Numbered from the stretch's first letter, positions 16,373 to 23,592 are shown. The stretch: DNA of 37,791 nucleotides from Paenalicyclobacillus cellulosilyticus (GCF_014647315.1 NZ_BMOY01000027.1:1-37791), one strand, 5' to 3'. Numbers and translations: made by a program. The notes: generated from the sequence alone by a model not told the origin.

Positions 16373-17989
16373 ATGGGGGTTGTCCATGTGGCGGATGCAC
16401 GCGGGTTTGTACGGGGGGCGGTGTTGCTTGCGTCGGCTGCCGCCGTGTCCAAGCTGCTCGGATCGGTGTACACCATCGTGTTGCAAAACGTGATCGGCGA
16501 CCGCGGCATGGGCTTATTCCAGATGGCGTACCCGGTTTACGCCACCCTGGTCGCGGTGGCGACCGCCGGTTTACCGGTTGCCCTCTCCAAAATGGTGTCG
16601 GAACGGCTGGCGCTGGGCGATGTGTACGGAGGCGAGCGGGTGTTCCGGGTGGCGCTGGTGATGCTGCTTGCATGCGGCGTCGCCGCGTTCGCGCTCCTGT
16701 TCTTCGGCGCCGGGATGTGGGCGCGGCTCGCGGGAGATCCCGCCGCGGCGCTGGCGGTGCGCGCGGTGGCGCCGGCTTTGCTTTTGGTGCCGGCGATGAG
16801 CGCGCTGCGCGGATACTATCAGGGCTATCAATGGATGGAACCGACCGCGGCCTCGCAGGTGGTGGAGCAGTTCGTCCGGGTGGCGACCATCCTGCTTTTG
16901 GCCATGGGGCTGCTGTCGCTCGGTTACAGTACGCCGGTGGCGGCGGCGGGGGCGGCGTTCGGCGCGGTCACCGGCGCGGCGGCGGGGCTCTTGTGGCTGT
17001 TGCGCTGTTGGGGCAGCCGGCCGCGGCCCGCTGCGGCCAAGCGAGCGGATGCGCCCGGTTGGCTTGCCATGAGCCGGCAATTGGTTTATTATGCTTTTCC
17101 AATCAGCCTCGGCGCGCTCGTGGTGCCGCTCATGAACAACATCGACGTCATCACCGTGGTCAATCTGCTCAAGGCCGCCGGACACGCGCAGGCGGAGGCG
17201 ACGACCACGTTCGGCCTGTTGAGCGGCCGCGCCGCCAAGTTGATGATGCTGCCGACCACGCTGGCGTCGAGCATCGGGATGGCGGTGATGCCCGCGGTGT
17301 CCGAGGCGTTCACGCTCGGCTACCGGTCGCAGCTTTCCGGGCGGATCGACACGGCGCTGCGGTTGACGGTCATGCTGGCGCTGCCGGCGAGCGCAGGGCT
17401 GGCGATCTTGGCGCGGCCCATCGACATCACCCTGTTCCGGGATGACGCCGGGTGGGACCTCATCGCGGTGACGGCCGTCGCCACGGTGTTCGCCGGCGTG
17501 CAGCTGACGACGGCGGCGGTGCTGCAAGGGGCAGGTTGGGTGTACGTCCCGGTGGCCAATCTGTTCTTCGCCTGCGCGGTCAAACTGGCGGCCAATCTGG
17601 CGTGGGTGAAGATGTACGGCGCCGTGGGCGCGGCGTGGGCGACCGTGGTCTGCTACGCCGTGGCGGCGGCGCTCAACCTGTGGTGCTTGCGGCGCGGCCT
17701 CGGGGAGCGGATCCGCTGGCAGGCGTGGTTCGGCAAACCGCTCCTCGCGACGTTCATCATGTCGGCCGTGGCGTATGCGATGCTGCGCCAGTGGATGTGG
17801 TGGGGCGGCGCCGGCGCCCCACGGTGGGCGGTGGCGGGCAGCACGGCGGCGATGGTGGTCATCGCGGCGGGAGTCTATGGATTGGCACTACTCGCCACGG
17901 GTACAATGACAGAGAAGGAATTGGCTGCGCTGCCGCGGATTGGGCCGCGGTTGGCTGCCTGGTGCGCCCGTTTGGGGCTGGTGCGTTGA
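16373..17989 (+). CDS. Polysaccharide-flippase (MATE/MOP) family membrane protein, SpoVB/YabM-like
   Basis: About 538 residues of mostly hydrophobic segments, some 13-14 predicted membrane helices. It has GAVLLASAAAVSKLLGSVY, VIGDRGMGLFQMAYPVY and RGYYQGYQWMEPTAASQVVEQ, typical of SpoVB and YabM in the MOP superfamily. Such proteins carry lipid-linked wall precursors; SpoVB is needed for the cortex. The position after spoVT is that of yabM. The start is uncertain: the ATG at 16373 has only a close AGGA, while the GTG at 16388 has GGGGG 8 nt upstream. CATACCGT at 16317-16324 resembles a sigma-E or sigma-K -10 but lacks a matching -35. Confidence 0.85.
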   Translation: MGVVHVADARGFVRGAVLLASAAAVSKLLGSVYTIVLQNVIGDRGMGLFQMAYPVYATLVAVATAGLPVALSKMVSERLALGDVYGGERVFRVALVMLLACGVAAFALLFFGAGMWARLAGDPAAALAVRAVAPALLLVPAMSALRGYYQGYQWMEPTAASQVVEQFVRVATILLLAMGLLSLGYSTPVAAAGAAFGAVTGAAAGLLWLLRCWGSRPRPAAAKRADAPGWLAMSRQLVYYAFPISLGALVVPLMNNIDVITVVNLLKAAGHAQAEATTTFGLLSGRAAKLMMLPTTLASSIGMAVMPAVSEAFTLGYRSQLSGRIDTALRLTVMLALPASAGLAILARPIDITLFRDDAGWDLIAVTAVATVFAGVQLTTAAVLQGAGWVYVPVANLFFACAVKLAANLAWVKMYGAVGAAWATVVCYAVAAALNLWCLRRGLGERIRWQAWFGKPLLATFIMSAVAYAMLRQWMWWGGAGAPRWAVAGSTAAMVVIAAGVYGLALLATGTMTEKELAALPRIGPRLAAWCARLGLVR

Positions 17990-18007
17990 CGGGAGGGGAG
18001 AGACGCA

Positions 18008-19525
18008 TTGTCCGATACGCAGCCCATCGTCCACGTCGTGGGATTGGGGCCGGGCCACTTCGACGGCCTGCCGGTCGGTTCACTGCGTTGGTTGCAATCC
18101 GGCCTGCCGGTCATCCTGCGTACGGTCCGTCACCCGGTGGTGGAGCGCCTCGCCGCGCTCGGCGTCCGCTTCACCTCGTTCGATGCATTGTACGAGACGC
18201 GGGCGTCGTTTGAACAACTCTACGCGGATATGGCGGCGGCGCTGGTGGCGGCCGCCAAGGCGCACGGGGAGGTGGTGTACGCCGTACCCGGCCATCCGTT
18301 GATGGCGGAACGCAGCGTGCAGATCCTCCTGGCGCACCAGCCGGAGGTCGCGGTCGACATCGGCCCGGGGCAAAGTTTCCTGGATGCGGTGTGTGCGGCG
18401 CTCAAGCTCGACCCCATCACAGGCCTGGTCATCCTCGACGGGACGGCGCTGGCGCCGGAGCAACTGCAGGTGCGGCAACACCTGCTCATTGCCCAGGTGT
18501 TCGACCGTTCCGTGGCTTCCGAGGTCAAGCTGACGCTGATGGAGGTCTATCCGGACGAGGCGGAGGTGGACGTGGTGCGCGCCGCCGGGGTGCCGGGGTT
18601 GGAGCGGATTGCCCGCGTGCCGCTGTACGAGCTGGACCGGCTGGACTGGGTGGATCACCTGACGACCGTGCACGTGCCACCCGCAGAAGACGAGCGCACC
18701 CTGCGGCGGGATCCATGGACCGTGGTCGACGTGGTGCGGCGGCTGCGCGCGCCCGACGGGTGTCCGTGGGACCGGAAACAGACACACCAATCGCTGCGGC
18801 CGTTCGTGATTGAGGAAGCGTACGAAGTGGCGGACGCCATCGACCGGGACAATCCGGACGCCCTCGCGGGCGAGCTCGGCGACCTGTTGTTGCAGGTGTT
18901 GTTGCACGCCCAGATTGCCGCGGAGACGGGGGATTTCACCATCCGCGATGTGTGGGAGAGGCTGGCGGACAAGCTGATCCGCCGCCATCCGCACGTATTC
19001 GGGGACAAGCGCGCACATACGCCGGAAGAGGTCGAGGGTATCTGGCAGTCGGTCAAGGCGGCAGAGCGCGCGGGCAGCGCAGATGACGGTCCGGACGCCC
19101 GGACGGACGATCTGTTCGCCGACGTGCGCTGGGGACGGCCGGCGTTCCAGGTGGCGCTCGCCTTGCAGCGGCGCGCAGCGGAACTCGGCCTCGACTGGCC
19201 GGACATCGCTGGGGTGTTCGCCAAAGTCGGCGAGGAACTCGCGGAGTTGCGCGCGGTCTGGGACGAGGCGGGTACCGCGGACGCACGGGTGGCGGAGGAG
19301 TTGGCCGATCTCCTGTTCTCTGCCGTCAACCTGGCACGTTGGCTGCAACTCGATCCGGAGGCGGCGCTCGCCGCGGGGAACCGGAAGTTTGCGCAGCGTG
19401 TGCAAGCCATGGCGGCCCGGGCTGCGGCGCAGGGGCGGCGCCTCGGTGACCTGTCGGCGCAAGAGCTGGACGAGCTGTGGTCCGCGACAAAACGTCACAA
19501 AAAGTCGGCTTCCGGTCGGCCGTGA
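18008..19525 (+). CDS. yabN: Fused tetrapyrrole-methylase-like / MazG nucleotide pyrophosphohydrolase (YabN)
   Basis: 505 residues in two parts. Residues 1-220 form a tetrapyrrole (corrin/porphyrin) methylase-like domain with VVGLGPGHFDGLPVG and VVYAVPGHPLMAERS. Residues about 240-495 form a tandem MazG with CPWDRKQTHQSL, the metal-binding IEEAYEVADAI and ELGDLLLQVLLHAQIA, and a second helical set EELAELRAVWDE / EELADLLFSAVNLAR. MazG domains hydrolyse non-canonical or stress NTPs. The role of the fused methylase half is unknown. The TTG at 18008 has GGGAGGGGAG 7 nt upstream. The fusion and location match yabN of B. subtilis. Confidence 0.92.
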   Translation: MSDTQPIVHVVGLGPGHFDGLPVGSLRWLQSGLPVILRTVRHPVVERLAALGVRFTSFDALYETRASFEQLYADMAAALVAAAKAHGEVVYAVPGHPLMAERSVQILLAHQPEVAVDIGPGQSFLDAVCAALKLDPITGLVILDGTALAPEQLQVRQHLLIAQVFDRSVASEVKLTLMEVYPDEAEVDVVRAAGVPGLERIARVPLYELDRLDWVDHLTTVHVPPAEDERTLRRDPWTVVDVVRRLRAPDGCPWDRKQTHQSLRPFVIEEAYEVADAIDRDNPDALAGELGDLLLQVLLHAQIAAETGDFTIRDVWERLADKLIRRHPHVFGDKRAHTPEEVEGIWQSVKAAERAGSADDGPDARTDDLFADVRWGRPAFQVALALQRRAAELGLDWPDIAGVFAKVGEELAELRAVWDEAGTADARVAEELADLLFSAVNLARWLQLDPEAALAAGNRKFAQRVQAMAARAAAQGRRLGDLSAQELDELWSATKRHKKSASGRP

Positions 19526-19588
19526 GAAGGAATTTTTGGCCAGAGCACGAATTAGAGCTTGTCGAAATCGCCACGAAAGGGGCTCTTC

Positions 19589-19864
19589 ATGGTGAACAAG
19601 AACGAGTTGATCAACAAGGTTGCGGAACGCACCGGGCTGAAGAAGAAAGACGCCGAGCTGGCGGTCAACACCGTGTTCAACGTGATTGAGGAGGCACTCG
19701 CCGCAGGCGAGAAGGTGCAAGTCATCGGGTTTGGCACGTTTGAAACCCGGGAGCGGAAGGCGCGCACAGGACGCAATCCCCAGACGGGCGAACCCATCAC
19801 CATTCCGGCTTCGAAGGTCCCTGCGTTCAAGCCGGGCAATAAGCTGAAGGATACCACGCGCTGA
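19589..19864 (+). CDS. hup: DNA-binding protein HU (HBsu)
   Basis: 91 residues, the usual length, starting [19 protein letters not shown]. It carries [20 protein letters not shown] and the beta-arm [20 protein letters not shown] is the main nucleoid-compacting protein. In B. subtilis its main gene is hbs (hupA) elsewhere, but an HU-like gene between yabN and yabO is common in related Bacillales. AAAGGGGC lies 7 nt before the ATG at 19589. The stop codon is directly followed by the GTG of rqcP, indicating coupling. Confidence 0.94.
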   Translation: MVNKNELINKVAERTGLKKKDAELAVNTVFNVIEEALAAGEKVQVIGFGTFETRERKARTGRNPQTGEPITIPASKVPAFKPGNKLKDTTR

Positions 19865-20224
19865 GTGCGGCTCGACAAATACCTGAAGAACGCCCGGCTC
19901 ATCAAGCGGCGGACGGTGGCGAAGGAGGTCTGCGACGCAGGGCGCGTGACCGTGAACGGGCGCGTGGCCAAGGCGGGGACTGAGTTGGCGGTGGGCGACG
20001 TGGTGTCCATCCGCTACGGCCACCGCTTGTTGACCGTCCGGGTGACCGGGTTGCAGGAATCCGCACGCAAAGACCAGGCGCCGTCCATGTACGAAGTCTT
20101 GGCGGACGTCCCGCTGTCACCGCAGGGAGCGCTGGCGGCAGCGGATGATCCGGGCGCTGGCGGCGACGCGGAGCATGAAGAGGATGGCGACACCGCCCGT
20201 CCGGCCATACCCGGTTCTGAATGA
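19865..20224 (+). CDS. rqcP: RqcP (YabO), S4-domain ribosome quality control factor, with extended tail
   Basis: 119 residues. The S4 RNA-binding domain (1-80) matches YabO closely: MRLDKYLKNARLIKRRTVAKEV, then GRVTVNGRVAKAGTELAVGD, then YEVLADVPL. RqcP (Hsp15-like) works with RqcH to add alanine tails to nascent chains on stalled 60S-like ribosomal subunits. Family members are about 85-90 residues; here a further 30 or so residues rich in Gly, Ala, Asp and Glu follow. The GTG at 19865 abuts the hup stop. A strong hairpin downstream may end this transcript. Confidence 0.9.
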   Translation: MRLDKYLKNARLIKRRTVAKEVCDAGRVTVNGRVAKAGTELAVGDVVSIRYGHRLLTVRVTGLQESARKDQAPSMYEVLADVPLSPQGALAAADDPGAGGDAEHEEDGDTARPAIPGSE

Positions 20225-20264
20225 GCCGGGCAGGGCCGGACAGGGTCATCGCATCGGATATTCC

Positions 20265-20291
20265 GGCAGGGCGGCCTCTGGCCGCCCTGTC
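20265..20291 (+). repeat. Strong hairpin between rqcP and yabP
   Basis: CAGGGCGGCC (20267-20276) pairs with GGCCGCCCTG (20280-20289) around a 3-nt loop, and two further flanking pairs extend the stem to 12 bp. No T-run follows, so it is not a standard intrinsic terminator. It may protect the upstream mRNA end or separate the rqcP transcript from yabP. Confidence 0.7.
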
Positions 20292-20327
20292 TGCCGATGG
20301 TACCGGTTCTAATCCTCCCGGCTTCGC

Positions 20328-20335
20328 CATACAGT
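20328..20335 (+). promoter_or_regulatory. Possible sigma-E -10 element of yabP-yabQ
   Basis: CATACAGT matches the sigma-E -10 consensus CATACAMT at 7 of 8 positions and lies 38 bp before the yabP ATG. A -35 is weak (about 4 of 7 to KMATATT at 20307-20313). B. subtilis yabP is sigma-E controlled, which is the main support. Confidence 0.35.
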
Positions 20336-20373
20336 CAGTGGTGACAGGAACCGGACAGGTCGGGGGGATTGGA

Positions 20374-20640
20374 ATGTCGGGGGCCGAACAGCACGCCATC
20401 ACCCTGAGAGGGCGCAAGACGCTGGAGGTCACGGGGGTCTCCAGCGTCGAGAGCTTCGATGTCAGCGAATTTGCGTTGGTGACCCAGGGCGGGCCGCTGC
20501 AGGTCAGGGGCAACAACCTGCACATGAAGCACCTGGATCTGGATGCGGGGATCGTCGTCATCGAGGGCAACGTCGCCAGCCTCGAGTACGTGCCGGAGCG
20601 CGGGAAAAAAAAGCGGATCGCCCATCGGTTGTTCAGGTAG
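20374..20640 (+). CDS. yabP: Sporulation protein YabP
   Basis: 88 residues with the YabP/YqfC-family core: HAITLRGRKTLEVTGVSSVESFDVSEFALVTQ (in two overlapping parts), then GNNLHMKHLDLDAGIVVIEG and a basic end. YabP is made in the mother cell and, with YabQ, is needed for cortex formation in B. subtilis. The ATG at 20374 has GGGGGGAT upstream and fits family length. The stop is 3 bp before the yabQ start. Confidence 0.92.
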   Translation: MSGAEQHAITLRGRKTLEVTGVSSVESFDVSEFALVTQGGPLQVRGNNLHMKHLDLDAGIVVIEGNVASLEYVPERGKKKRIAHRLFR

Positions 20641-20643
20641 CAG

Positions 20644-21234
20644 GTGCGTATGGCAGCCCAATTTCAATATGTGCTGGCGATGTTCTTCTCCGCCTGGCTG
20701 TTGGGGGCGGTGTTCGACGTCTACAACACCGTGATGGGTGCTTCCGCATGGTTGCGCTGGCTGCGGCCGGCGGCAGATCTGGCCTTCTGGCTGGGCGGAG
20801 CGGGTTTCGTCTATGTTTGGATGTACATCACGGACGACGGACGGTTTCGCGTGTATGCGTTGCTCCTGTTGGCGGCAGGTTACTTGGTGTACCGGATGAC
20901 GCTCCATCGGCCGGTGGTGGCTTCGGCGTGGGCGGTGGTACGAGCGGTCGCGTTCCTGTTGCGATGGGTGTGGCGGCTGCTCGAGGGGGTCGTCATCCGG
21001 CCGTTGCGCGGGTTGGCTTGGGTGGTGGCTTGGGTGTTGCGATGGATGTACCGCTGGCTGGTGGCTTGGGAGGACATGGTGTTTTTCCTCCTTGGTTTCA
21101 TGCTGCGGCCCGTGGTGTGGGTCTTCGCGACACCGTGGCGGCGGACAGCCAACCTTCGGGCACCGGTCGCGCGCGGTTGGGAAGGATTTTGGGCGCGGGT
21201 GGCGAATTGGCTAAGGAAAAACCCGGGGTCCTGA
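20644..21234 (+). CDS. yabQ: Spore cortex membrane protein YabQ
   Basis: 196 residues with five hydrophobic segments (about 8-28, 40-60, 68-85, 98-118, 125-155). It begins AAQFQYVLAMFFSAWLLGA-V-FDVYN, which is typical of YabQ, a mother-cell membrane protein needed for cortex synthesis. The C-terminal half is very rich in Trp, Arg and Val. The GTG at 20644 has AGGT 5 nt upstream; the ATG at 20650 would shorten it by only two residues. Confidence 0.9.
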   Translation: MRMAAQFQYVLAMFFSAWLLGAVFDVYNTVMGASAWLRWLRPAADLAFWLGGAGFVYVWMYITDDGRFRVYALLLLAAGYLVYRMTLHRPVVASAWAVVRAVAFLLRWVWRLLEGVVIRPLRGLAWVVAWVLRWMYRWLVAWEDMVFFLLGFMLRPVVWVFATPWRRTANLRAPVARGWEGFWARVANWLRKNPGS

Positions 21235-21273
21235 AGGAGGTCCTGCAGGACAGAGCGACGGGGGGATTCATAC

Positions 21274-21642
21274 GTGAAGAGCCAAGCGCACGCCCGGCAG
21301 CATGCCCTTCCGGCTGCCGCTCGGCAGACCGTCGCGGCCCGGCGGCACAGGCCCGTCGTGCGGCTGCGTTACCTGCTGTTGCTGGCCAGCTTGGCGTTTG
21401 CTGCATACGACTATCTTCATATCCAGTTGCCGCAGTTGACGCAACTTTCGAGCCAGTCCCGGCAGTTGGAGCGGCAGGTGGCGGCGCTGAAGCAGCAACA
21501 GGCCGAGTTGCAGGCCCGCATTCGCCAATTGCAAGACGACGCGTTCATCGCCCGCTACGCCAGCGAACACTTCAATTTGGTGCTGCCTGGGCAAGTGGCG
21601 TTCACCGTCAGCCAGCAGCCGGTCTCCGGGTCGGCCCGTTGA
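21274..21642 (+). CDS. divIC: Cell division protein DivIC (FtsB-like)
   Basis: 122 residues: a short basic cytoplasmic part, one membrane helix (about 31-48, LRYLLLLASLAFAAYDYL), then an extracellular coiled coil rich in Gln and Leu (about 52-90) and a short tail with YASEHFNLVLPGQVAF. This is the bitopic architecture of DivIC, which forms a complex with FtsL and DivIB at the septum. The GTG at 21274 has GGGGGGA 7 nt upstream. A perfect Shine-Dalgarno AAGGAGGT at 21235-21242 has no usable start at normal spacing. Confidence 0.9.
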   Translation: MKSQAHARQHALPAAARQTVAARRHRPVVRLRYLLLLASLAFAAYDYLHIQLPQLTQLSSQSRQLERQVAALKQQQAELQARIRQLQDDAFIARYASEHFNLVLPGQVAFTVSQQPVSGSAR

Positions 21643-21667
21643 CACCTGTTTTTGGTTCTCGTATCAT
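21639..21667 (+). promoter_or_regulatory. Sigma-A promoter of yabR
   Basis: TTGACA (21639-21644), overlapping the divIC stop codon, and TATCAT (21662-21667) are separated by 17 bp. It gives yabR its own vegetative promoter separate from the sporulation genes upstream. Confidence 0.82.
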
Positions 21668-21717
21668 GTATCAAACGGCCGTTGCGCCGTACATTCTTGA
21701 GGAGGACGTTTTTCTTT

Positions 21718-22104
21718 ATGACCATTGAGGTCGGCAGCAAGCTGGAAGGAAAGGTCACAGGGATCACCCATTTTGGAGCGTTTGTGCTGCTGCCGGGAGG
21801 TGTCACAGGGCTTGTGCACATCTCGGAGATCGCCGACGAATACGTGCGTGACATCCATGACCATTTGAAGATCAACGACCAGGTCACCGTCAAGGTCATC
21901 CACGTGGACAAAGACGGGAAGATCGGTCTATCGATAAGGCAGGCGAACGATACGGGCGGAGGCGGGCGCCGCCGTTTTCGCAACAACCAACGCCAGAGTT
22001 TGGAGGATAAGATCAGCCGTTTCATGCGCGATAGTGAGGAGCGTCTGCAGGCCCTGCGGCGCAGTGAGTCGAAGCGCGGCGGCCGCGGCGGGCGGCGTGG
22101 TTGA
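21718..22104 (+). CDS. yabR: S1-domain RNA-binding protein (YabR)
   Basis: 128 residues. An S1 domain occupies residues 4-72: VGSKLEGKVTGITHFGAFV, then GLVHISEIADEYV and IGLSIRQAN. It is followed by a basic, Gly/Arg-rich tail that includes a stretch ending SKRGGRGGRRG. This is the YabR general-stress-type family (GSP13-like), presumed to bind RNA or ribosomes. The ATG at 21718 gives the S1 start; the AGGAGG at 21700-21705 is 12 nt away, on the long side. The location after divIC is conserved. Confidence 0.92.
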   Translation: MTIEVGSKLEGKVTGITHFGAFVLLPGGVTGLVHISEIADEYVRDIHDHLKINDQVTVKVIHVDKDGKIGLSIRQANDTGGGGRRRFRNNQRQSLEDKISRFMRDSEERLQALRRSESKRGGRGGRRG

Positions 22105-22128
22105 GGCAAGCCTGAAAGGAGAACCCCC

Positions 22129-22335
22129 GTGGTGAAGGACGACGATACGGCGTACTTGGAATATGAGCTGTCCGACGGGCGGCGGGCCATCCTCCGCTTT
22201 GCCCATATCGACCATCGCGACGGTTGCCACATCTCCCTCGACCTGTACAAGGCGTACTTGGGACCGGTGGATGAGGTGGTTTTGCAGCGGGTGCTCGCAA
22301 AGTTCCGCGGGGAACTTGTCCAATTTTCCTCGTGA
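22129..22335 (+). CDS. Small conserved-looking protein of unknown function
   Basis: 68 residues, not recognised. A strong AAAGGAGAA (22115-22123) lies 5 nt before the GTG at 22129, and a second GTG follows directly. The sequence is acidic at the start (MVKDDDTAYLEYELSDG), then has ILRFAHIDHRDGCHISLDLY and ends AKFRGELVQFSS. The composition is ordinary for a folded soluble protein, with no signal peptide or membrane helix. It starts 24 bp after yabR and may share its transcript. GC and codon use match the neighbours. Confidence 0.72.
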   Translation: MVKDDDTAYLEYELSDGRRAILRFAHIDHRDGCHISLDLYKAYLGPVDEVVLQRVLAKFRGELVQFSS

Positions 22336-22346
22336 TGCGCTATAAT
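22316..22346 (+). promoter_or_regulatory. Possible sigma-A promoter of the small membrane-protein gene
   Basis: TATAAT (22341-22346) is perfect. The only -35 candidate, TTGTCC (22316-22321), is weak and 19 bp upstream. The transcript would have about a 100-nt leader before the GTG at 22456. Confidence 0.42.
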
Positions 22347-22455
22347 TTTGAATGGTTTATGCGTGGTGGATGCGGCGGCGCCCGGTACGAGCGGGTGTCG
22401 CCGCGGTGATGAGCGGGGCGGTGTCTGCCGCCCGCGTGCGCACGGAGGGGGAGCC

Positions 22456-22632
22456 GTGGGAGACCACTACTTGCACCATGGATTGGTGGCCCTGTTCTTG
22501 CTCGCATTCACGGTCCTGTCGTTGATTGGCATGGTGCGTTTGTACCGGGAGCGGCGGTACTTCGGTGTCGCCCTCTTGCTGTTGGCCACCGTCATCTTCG
22601 GCTACAGCACATGGATTGCGGCCACGTTGTGA
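22456..22632 (+). CDS. Small membrane protein, DUF2759-like
   Basis: 58 residues with two hydrophobic helices (about 8-25 and 33-55) separated by RLYRERRYFG. It starts MGDHYLHHGLVALFLLAF and ends FGYSTWIAATL. The spacing and the VIFGYSTW-type end recall the small Bacillales DUF2759 proteins; I recall this only loosely. GGAGGGGGAG lies just upstream of the GTG at 22456. It has its own terminator. Function is unknown. Confidence 0.68.
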   Translation: MGDHYLHHGLVALFLLAFTVLSLIGMVRLYRERRYFGVALLLLATVIFGYSTWIAATL

Positions 22633-22636
22633 GCGG

Positions 22637-22680
22637 AGCGCGCACCCAGCCGTGCTGGGTTCGGCGCGCTCTCGTTTTTT
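22637..22680 (+). terminator. Intrinsic terminator after the small membrane-protein gene
   Basis: A long two-part stem: AGCGCGC (22637-22643) pairs with GCGCGCT (22664-22670), and ACCCAGC (22644-22650) with GCTGGGT (22654-22660). It is followed by CTCG and TTTTTT (22675-22680). Confidence 0.92.
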
Positions 22681-22702
22681 GTGCTTGCGCGCGCCAGACG
22701 CA

Positions 22703-22831
22703 TCAACGCGCCTGGCGCGGTTCGGCTACCTTGTCTCGATAGCGGAAAAACGCCTCGTTGAGCATCTGGATTGATTTGGTGTCGTGGTTGAAAAACGCCC
22801 TGCGCAATTGAGACTGCAGCCATTCCGGCAC
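22703..22831 (-). CDS. cmpA: Cortex morphogenetic protein CmpA homologue (42 aa)
   Basis: A 42-residue minus-strand gene. It opens MPEWLQSQLRRAFFNH-D and continues with KSIQMLNEAFFRYRDK, closely paralleling the roughly 37-residue CmpA family: M-P-x-W-L, a basic LxKAF-like stretch, then a second helix with MLN and an aromatic-rich YRxK. CmpA restrains cortex assembly in B. subtilis until the coat is properly attached, working with ClpXP and SpoIVA. The GTG at 22831 is preferred over the adjacent ATG at 22834 because family members begin M-P and a GAGGTGG lies 6 nt upstream. No promoter was recognised. The stop is 23 bp beyond the convergent terminator. Confidence 0.72.
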   Translation of the reverse strand: MPEWLQSQLRRAFFNHDTKSIQMLNEAFFRYRDKVAEPRQAR

Positions 22832-23016
22832 CATGCTCCACCTCGCTTGCGGCGGCGCCGAGGGTCCGCGATTCGGCGCACGTCCGCCGCTTGCCGATAC
22901 CGCGCCTGCTTTATCTTACGCAGCCGTCGGTTGTCCCGGTGACACCTTCCCTGGTCTTTTTGCGTGCGCGGGCACCCATGGCGGAGCATCGCGCCATCGC
23001 ACCGTTTCCTTGGGAT

Positions 23017-23526
23017 TCACGCCTGCGGGCGTTTGATCAGCAGTTCGACGTTGCTGTGCACCTGCTGCACCGGGATCCCGGCGATGGCAAACAGTTCGGC
23101 TGCGTACGGATCGGGCCGGTACACCTCTTCATAAAACACACGCCGGATACCCGCTTGGATGATGCTCTTGGTGCACTGCAGACACGGGAGGTGTGTGACG
23201 TACAGGTCGGCCCCTTCCGTGGAGATGCCGAACCGCGCACACTGCAACAGCGCGTTCTGTTCCGCGTGAATGGCGCGCACGCAATGCCCGTCCACCATTT
23301 TGCACCCGACGTCGGTACAGTGCACGTCGCCGGTGATGGAGCCGTTGTATCCGCTTGCGATGATCCGCTTGTCGCGGACGATGACGCAACCGACCGCCAA
23401 GCGGGGGCATGTCGAACGCAGGGCCATCACGCGGCTTTGTGACGCGAAAAACTCATCCCACGACAAGCGTGTCGATCCTTGCCCCGATGGATGCAAGTTG
23501 TATGCGCCTCGCTTCCCCTGCAACAT
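23017..23526 (-). CDS. comEB: dCMP deaminase family protein (ComEB-like)
   Basis: 169 residues. WDEFFASQSRVMALRSTCPR, then VGCVIVRDKRIIASGYNGSI, the zinc-site HAEQNALLQCARFG and PCLQCTKSIIQAGI mark a deoxycytidylate deaminase of the ComEB type. It would make dUMP for thymidylate synthesis. In B. subtilis comEB lies in the late-competence comE operon; here it is alone on the minus strand among sporulation genes. The ATG at 23526 is the longest start. A tandem duplication covers it, and later starts such as a TTG ten codons in, which has a GCGAGGCGC Shine-Dalgarno-like sequence, are possible. Confidence 0.9.
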   Translation of the reverse strand: MLQGKRGAYNLHPSGQGSTRLSWDEFFASQSRVMALRSTCPRLAVGCVIVRDKRIIASGYNGSITGDVHCTDVGCKMVDGHCVRAIHAEQNALLQCARFGISTEGADLYVTHLPCLQCTKSIIQAGIRRVFYEEVYRPDPYAAELFAIAGIPVQQVHSNVELLIKRPQA

Positions 23527-23543
23527 TCACCCTGCAACATTCA
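23516..23543. repeat. Perfect 14-bp tandem duplication over the comEB start
   Basis: CCCTGCAACATTCA occurs twice, head to tail (23516-23529 and 23530-23543). On the minus strand each copy carries an ATG and a GCAGGG Shine-Dalgarno-like sequence. The unit is not a multiple of three, so the two ATGs (at 23540 and 23526) open different frames. Confidence 0.9.
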
Positions 23544-23592
23544 CGATGAGCGGCGACACGATGATGCACGAAGAGCGGCCCGGTTGACTCGA

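Noticed and set aside
19560..19566. TGTCGAA Spo0A-box core just upstream of hup
   Set aside because: A 7-mer is expected several times by chance in 38 kb; there is no paired box and no promoter spaced for Spo0A activation.
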